Positions 58,201-64,000 of a stretch of DNA of 64,000 nucleotides are shown here, in pieces (within the stretch, counting starts at the first letter, position 1; every line of letters begins with the position of its first letter). The notes under the pieces were generated by a model. The model was not told the origin of the DNA and ran no database searches. It saw nothing but the letters and a program-made list of their open reading frames with translations. Source of the stretch: Eunapius fragilis (taxonomy: Eukaryota; Porifera; Demospongiae; Spongillida; Spongillidae); the NCBI GenBank assembly GCA_963681505.1, contig OY811982.1, forward strand, positions 5,108,836 to 5,172,835, in the 5' to 3' direction. Made by a program: the position numbers and the translations under genes.

Positions 58201-60343
58201 CGTGTGTGCACAATGCAATTTCTAGGAGCTATATTTCATTGCAAACAATGGAATATTTTCAATATATTCAATACAAATTATTACTTAGGCATTAATGGCT
58301 CTGTGTTTTTATTTATCCATACAGTTTTATCAAATTTTTTACCTCTTTCCAAATAGATATGCTAATCGTTGGATAAATCGTTTACTCTTCTTATGCTGTG
58401 TACACATGTGAACTGCCTAAGTAGAGAAAATACAGATCAGCTATAGTGGCATACAGCATCTTATCACCTCAACATCCTCAGGATTCAGAACAACAATTAC
58501 CGGCTGCCAGTAGAAGTACAATAAGTACACTGTACCAACTTCAGCGGCCCTAATGCACGTGTGCATTGGGAAGCAACCTCATCGTTATGCAAGCAACTAT
58601 CACTGTTACACCCACCTGGGAGCATAGTAGTGAGGATTGGGTGGGGATTTGATGTGTAAATTTACCACCCCCCCCCCCCCCCCCCCCCCGCATTTGCCAT
58701 TATTGGGGTATTATTTAACCATTTTGGCGTGCATGAGGATGCAAGTATCTGACCGGTTGTTGTAAGAAATTGCTTCTACAGCTAGTACTGATACAGATTA
58801 TTAATAGTTACTTGAAACGAGCTATAAACCTGGTCATAAAATTGTTACCCATTCTATGAATTTCTTATTACAGCAGTGATGCAATAAAAGTTCCCAACTG
58901 TAATCAATACACCTGAAACGGAAAATAAGTAGTGTAAAGGCAGATATTTTTTCAATGGCCTGGCGGCAGCACTGTATAGTGATAATGCATATAACTAAGT
59001 GCAGAGGGTAATGGTGCAGAGGTTAATGGGTCCAGAGTTTAATGGGAGCTAAGGTTAATTGGACCAGTGGATCATAGGAGCAGAGCTTAACAGCAGACAG
59101 GGATACTAGGCAGAAGAACACTCGAGGCAGCATGAGAGGTATACTGATCAAAATTGGAGCAGCAGGGAAACATACTGGAGTTCAGTGGCAATGGCAGCAA
59201 TGGTATACATTCATTAAATCAGCGGAGTCAACTTCGCATAGAGTAGCTGGGTTGGATGGATCATTCATCGCTGCAAAAACTTCTCACCAAGCCTTCTCTA
59301 GGTGGCAATTCCTCATAGTTCGATAACTACCCAAACATTGTGGAGGTGCTGCTAATAGGTATGGCAGGTTTTGCAAGGCATGCACACATCAGCACATAAA
59401 CAGATCACTTATATGCTTTACCAATATCGTTAGTCCGTTAGGTTGAAAAATGTATCACCCCCACCAATGTATTTAGTGACCAAAGAACATTATATGCAGA
59501 AACCATGCAATGTGCTCACTATGTCTGATGATCAAAAAATACGTACCAAGTTGTTTTCAATGCATTATGTCTAATTAGCTACAGGAGCAGTGACCAGCAT
59601 TAGTGTTACCATAGAAACCCCAATACTGTACTGATTAGAAAACCTTTTGGTTGAGTAAACTTCTCCAAATACTGTTTGATTTACGTGTAATGGAAGTCAA
59701 CCTCCCCCCCACCATTGTCCCAAGGAGGGGGGTCCCATGTAACGATGAATGGCGCATTATGCTCGAGGGGTTACTAGTCAGCACACTTACCACTTAATGA
59801 AAACGTCATCTGGTGGATTTTCACTGTTACCTTTCAACCTAAATTGTTCCAGATCGTAGGCATGACCAAACAGAAAACTGAGAGGGGAGAAAAGGTTGGT
59901 ATTTATGAAGTCCCCCCCCACACACAACACACATACTTTCATTTGTGTGTGTGTCTGTGTGTGCGTGTTGTGTGTGCGTGAGTGTGTTTGTGTGTGTTTT
60001 GTGTCAGTGTGTATTATATTCGATAGGTACGTTAAACGCTCGCTATATTCTCCAAGGGAAGGGCCCTTCCCTCAGATTTTCTATATCGGACCCGCCCCCC
60101 AAAGCAAGGGAATCTAGCAAGCGTCAGTCAACCCCGACATATATACATGCGGGTGTGATGCCGAAAAGTCAAATTTTAATTAACACTTTTAACAATATAA
60201 TACCTTGACGACTTCGGAGAGGGAAGGTGAGAGTACTTCCAACGAACATAGACAATCAATAGCACGTAGAAGCTAAAGGCTGATGCCACCAGGCATAGCA
60301 CACCAACCAGCGCATGCGACGTTAGTAAAATGATGCTCTCCAT
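54677..60343 (-). CDS. cytochrome P450, CYP46 (cholesterol 24-hydroxylase)-like, 14 exons, 507 residues
   Basis: Exons (minus strand): 60343-60204, 59877-59791, 58549-58468, 58416-58343, 58133-58047, 57981-57843, 57793-57665, 56138-55988, 55928-55866, 55813-55656, 55457-55344, 55082-54994, 54937-54868, 54817-54677. Lengths sum to 1,524 with every phase consistent, giving a usual P450 length. The N-terminus is a membrane anchor (VLCLVASAFSFYVLLIVYV) followed by HLPSPKSS. Visible hallmarks: C-helix YEKWKPRRKLYDPAF, I-helix FYIAGQETTANTLSF, ExxR in DETLRIR, PxRF-type FIPSRFD, haem loop FPFGVGHRSCIG with its cysteine ligand. RFLGKGLLT and PAFNKGYLRSLVPKF resemble CYP46A1. CYP46 enzymes hydroxylate sterols at the endoplasmic reticulum; the substrate here is inferred only. 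Two dispersed repeats sit in the intron between 56138 and 57665. The gene appears intact. Confidence 0.92.
55214..55259 (+). repeat. TG microsatellite in a P450 intron
   Basis: An uninterrupted (TG) run of about 46 bases lies between the exons at 55082 and 55344. Likely length-polymorphic. Confidence 0.95.
56510..56825 (+). repeat. dispersed family C, copy 3, in a P450 intron
   Basis: Opposite in orientation to the P450 gene. It shares TTTGACCC, CGATCTAGAAGTCAAAAC, GAGAACGAAAAATATT, CCTCGTTCCCCTTCC, CTTCTTCTGCTTCTTCTTGG, AACTCGGGACAGGAACA and ACCAATAGCTTTAGAATATG with the two other copies. It is the longest copy and keeps the CCCGCGACCCTACC-type left part. Confidence 0.7.
56986..57288. repeat. 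long-hairpin element A, copy 3, in a P450 intron
   Basis: Arms of about 135-145 bp are almost identical in inverted orientation. The ends are AACAAGTAAATAAAAACATT and complement, with internal AAAAAGCAAGGAAACAAG and CTATATTTAGCAC. One arm carries an extra 11-base ACTAGTATACT. The loop is about 25 bases (57129-57155). Confidence 0.9.
58600..59790. other. large P450 intron, poly-C tract at about 58669-58689
   Basis: This is the intron between P450 exons 2 and 3. It includes a C run of about 21 bases and a 64-codon open frame (59132-59326) without motifs. No other gene or mobile element was recognised inside it. Confidence 0.5.
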
Positions 60344-60477
60344 ATAAACAGCTCCCACCTCTGTGGACCGTAATAATTTATGTTGATAATTAGGTCTACA
60401 CAAGTAATATCGCACTTCCCTAATTATTGTTCATTATTATTATTATTATTAATTTTTTTTAATAATGGCGTTGGTAC
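60344..60477. other. gap between P450 start and RT element, divergent
   Basis: Only 134 bases lie between the P450 ATG (minus strand) and the first in-frame ATG of the RT element (plus strand). It includes an ATT microsatellite-like run (TTATTATTATTATT) near 60434. The P450 promoter should lie here or in the RT element's 5' part. Confidence 0.4.
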
Positions 60478-63400
60478 ATGGTGGTTTCGTTAGGCCTACC
60501 CATGCCTAACCGCAACCAGTCCCAGGACTCCAGCCCAAAAAGACCAAAGCGGGCGCCTCCCTGCTGCCGCTGCAATGGTATCAACGCTCGTTGCAAGTTT
60601 TGCGCGTGTGCGAAGGCTGGACGAGCCTGCACGTGTTGCCTTCCTGCAAAACATGGTAAGTGTTCTAATAGACCGACGCTCTTTCATGACAGCACCTCGA
60701 CGCCGACGACGGTATCATCGCAACCGCTTCCAGGATCCACCGCTTGCTCTCCTGGCCCAAGGCAGCTGTCATCGTCACAGCCAATTTTACGGCAGCTGCA
60801 AGTGCCTTCAGGGCCGTTGGCTCCGGTATTGTCTTCAGACCACTCATCTCCCCTCCCCTCTACCTCACACCAGGCCTCTACTTCATCGTCACATCCCTCT
60901 CATTTTCTTTCCGAGTCCTCGAGCCCTATACCGCAACCGTCATATTCATATTCGCCTGAACCAACTCCGTCTCCGCAACCGCAGACGCCTCACGCATTGA
61001 TCACGGCACCACAAGTGCGGACGCTACCTTCTAACGCTATTCCGCAACCTTTTTCATCATCGCCCGATCGTCCAGAGCCATTTTCACAGCAGCTGACTGA
61101 CCTCCCTTTGCCCCCAGCCCTCTCACAGCAGCTGCCGGCCTCATCATCACCTTCTTTATCACCCGTCTCACCCGCTGCACCTGCTGATTCACACGATTCT
61201 CAGCGATGTGCTTCTCCCACGGCTGGTCCCTCATTCCATGCTTGCTCTCAACAGATTCAAGCCTCTAACAGGCGACACCGACAGCGTTGTATTGTCGAAG
61301 ACTGTCCTGAATACATTGCCCCAACTATGTGGCGATCTCATATGCTACTCCACGCTCAGGGAGTTTATCCCGGTGAAGTTCCCAGAACCTGGCTAGTGGA
61401 GCAGAATTCCTTCATATGTAGCCACTGTCACCATATCATTTCTAATTCGCGATTTTCCTCTCACTCCAGAAAGTGTACTGGGGGTGGTGGTGAGACTTCT
61501 GGCGCAGGAGCAGGAAGCTATGCAATCAGAGTGCCTCCCTATTCCATCGAAGGTGTAGGTGCAGATAATTCCTCAGGCTCGAGCTTGCCTAGCTTTGAAG
61601 ATGTTTTCCTCCTTAATCAGTCCACTCTTCGTTTCATACCCTCCAAGTCTCGGCCTGCCTTTGCCCGAGCTCTATCATCTGCACTGAGGAGTGTTATTCG
61701 GGAGAACTCCGAAGAAGCATGGCTGAAATTATTCATGCTTCCTAAGTGTGTTCTCCCCTCATCACGGCGGAGGGGACTTCATGACAGACCGCTCTCAATT
61801 GACACACTTTGCAACATGTGGATTGAAAATGACCTTACATCTCTCTGGAACTTAGCTAAATCACGGGTACTTCGTCAAAATGAAGGCAAAAGTGGATCTT
61901 CAAGTAACCAGCATTCCAAAAAAATTAACCAAGCTGTATCATTGGGTAGATCAGGGATGATGGGGAAAGCATGTCGTGTCTTGCAATCGGATGGCATTGC
62001 CCCAAATAATGAAACAACATGGGAGCTTTTGAAAGCTAAACACCCCAGTGGCCCAGTCCCTTCAGTCCCTGTGACTCACTCTGTACCAGTTACATTGGAT
62101 CAGGATTTTAACATCTTATCTATTCTGCACTCCTTCCCCAAGGATACAGCTGCAGGGCCCTCGGGTCTGCGTGTGCAACATTTGCTGGACGCGGCTAGCA
62201 TCCCACTTCCCACACCTATTTGCCCCTTACTTCTTCAGGTAGTGAACATTCTTTTAACAGGAAAAGCCCCACCTTCTATTGCCAGATATGTTGCTGGTGC
62301 TGGGCTCATTGCTCTGAACAAAATCAAAGAGGGTTGCCCTCGTGATGTAAGGCCAATTGCTGTGGGAGAGACACTCAGGAGGCTGGCTGGAAAATGTGTT
62401 TGTGCCATCCTGAGGGATAAGTTTGCAGATTTCTTTCACCCTTTGCAGTATGGAGTGGCCTGTAGGGCGGGTGCAGAGAAGGTCATACATCAGGTTAGAG
62501 AGTGTATGGAGGAGCACTGGATGGATGAGGATTTCGTGTGTTTCAAGGTGGACATGAAAAACGCATTTAACTTAGTCTCAAGACAGACAGTCCTTGAAGA
62601 ATGTGCCACTTTCTACCCTGAGTTACTCCCATGGGTTTCATACTGCTACGGGTCCCATCCTCTGTTATGTCACCCTCTTGGCAAAATCACTTCAGAATGT
62701 GGAGTGCAGCAGGGTGATCCCCTGGGCCCTCTGTTGTTTTCTTTAGCTCTTCACAAGCTGGTGTCTACAATTGATGCAGATGATGAATGTTTTAGCTTAC
62801 TGTTACAGGCCTGGTACCTCGATGATGGGGTTCTTGCAGGTAGTCGTCCTGCAGTGCTTCGAGCGGTGCATCTGTTAGAGGAGTTGGGCCCTGCTCTGGG
62901 TATCCATATCAATTTGACTAAATGTGAATTGTTTGGTAGGATGGGCAACACTGCTTTCCCTCCTTCTGTGAGAAGTTCACTCCTACCTAACCTTGACATA
63001 CTTGGGACTCCAATAGGTGATTACCTACATTGCACCCGTTTCATTTGTGAGAAAATTTCCCAAGCTAAGGGGCTACTATCAGCTTTGGTGGATGTAGCTG
63101 CAGCGGATCTCCATGTGGCAACATCTCTCCTTAGGATATGTGGCAGTTTCTGCAAACTTGTTCACTTAGCAAGAACCACTCCTCCAAGCATTTCCGCTGA
63201 TTCCCTACAGTCCTTTGATGAAGAGGTAAGGATTTGTTTCTCCTCATGCTTGGCAGTCGACATTCCTGATGTTCATTGGCAGCAAGCACGACTTAGCCTG
63301 AGTTTTGGCGGTTTAGGTTTTCGTTCTCTTTCTCACCATGGCTGTGCTGCTTTCATCGCATCTTTATCTTGCTCAGGCATCGGTAGGGCTAGCAACAGGC

Positions 63401-64000
63401 ATTTAGTGAGTGCTATTTCAAGGTTCAACACTCTTGTATCCACTAGTGATGTCATCACTTTAGAAGCTACTTTATCATCTCCTCCTTCCCAGCATGCCTT
63501 GTCCAGGAAATTAGACAGTCATCTTTTTCACTCAATTATGATGACCTCTTCTCCTGCTAACAAGGCACGTCTTCTTTCTTCTTCTGCTGCTCATGCTAGC
63601 TCTTGGTTGTCAGTTGTTCCATCTGTTGGCCTTGGATTGCATCTTGACTCTTCTGAATTCCATACAGCAGTGAAATGGTGGCTTGGCATGAACTCTACTG
63701 CTAGATCCTCTTGCCCTTTCTGTCCAGACATTGCTTTGGACCCACTTGGCCATCATGCGGTTTCATGCAGACATGGGGGTGATGTGGTCATTAGACACAA
63801 CCGCCTGCGAAACATCATTGCTGACTTTTGCCGTCGTGCCCACCTATCTGTACGAATTGAGGTTGGTAGAGGGCTCTTGGGAACACACAATTATACACGA
63901 CCTGCTGATGTGCTGGTTGATGGATGGGATAGGGCTAAGCCAGCTGCCTTTGACGTCACTGTTACCTCTCCTCTTACCCTGGTCACCCTGAATGAGGCCA
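60478..64000 (+). mobile_element. reverse transcriptase/restriction-like-nuclease retroelement (LINE-like), open to window edge
   Basis: A single open frame runs from ATG 60478 (alternative 60502) to the window end, at least 1,174 codons. The N-terminus is Cys-rich (CCRCNGINARCKFCACAKAG, then ACTCCLPAKHGKC), followed by a long Ser/Pro-rich linker. Two zinc-finger-like segments lie near residues 270-340 (CIVEDCPEYIAPTMWRSHML; FICSHCHHIISNSRFSSHSR). The RT core shows motif A CFKVDMKNAFNLVSRQ, motif B CGVQQGDPLGPLLFSLAL, motif C WYLDDGVLAG (an unusual LDD box) and motif D GIHINLTKCELFG. The C-terminus has CPFC...HAVSC and then RPADVLVDGW...AAFDVTVTSP, which looks like a PD-(D/E)xK nuclease signature as in R2/NeSL-type LINEs. 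No frame disruption was seen, so the copy may be young. LINE subclass is inferred; the 3' end is outside the window. Confidence 0.8.

Overview
The window looks like animal nuclear DNA, most likely from a sponge (a demosponge such as Amphimedon or a relative). This is an inference, and no database was searched. It rests on four things: short GT-AG introns (often 45-100 bases), a 14-exon cytochrome P450, several multi-exon Tnp2-type DNA transposon genes, and a lysine-rich 15-residue repeat family (KADPEKKKASVRDSY) that I associate with sponge genomes. No rRNA, tRNA or CRISPR array was seen.

Left part (1-12.5 kb): a broken integrase-like element at 1-1452, a 137-bp tandem repeat, then a decayed HECT ubiquitin-ligase-like gene whose exons lie on both sides of a 7.7-kb foldback element (3169-10858). 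The foldback arms end in well-matched unique sequence of about 780 bp. Most of their length is 2.5-2.9 kb of almost pure pyrimidine (left) or purine (right).

Middle (12.5-34.3 kb): a relic of a Ulp1-like protease gene, a satellite, a hAT-type MITE with a perfect 8-bp target duplication, a Helitron-like repeat protein next to a complete but decayed hAT element (18780-19959), and an 18-bp minisatellite. Two small candidate genes follow. The stretch ends with a first Tnp2 (CACTA-like) transposase and a coiled-coil accessory gene, which carries a further 1.2-kb element in an intron.

Right part (34.3-64 kb): a head-to-head gene pair, a 7-exon SAM-domain gene on the minus strand (38628-40447) and a 7-exon Tnp2 transposase on the plus strand (40525-44407), separated by 77 bases. 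Both splice models close in frame, and the transposase carries one in-frame TAG. This pair is the best candidate for a little-described two-gene DNA transposon. Farther right are small candidate genes, G-rich and minisatellite tracts, a truncated Ty3/gypsy fossil (51053 to about 52780) and an intact 507-residue CYP46-like P450 gene (54677-60343, minus). The window ends in an open reverse transcriptase/endonuclease reading frame (60478 to the edge).

Three dispersed non-coding families recur: long-hairpin elements (12984, 23386, 56986), a TCGTCGTCTTCTTCTT-centred element (17770, 49205, 56510) and multi-hairpin TGGGAAAA-type elements (31649, 38020, 44576). The genes do not form a pathway. The P450 is the only confident intact host gene, and most other coding sequence belongs to mobile elements.
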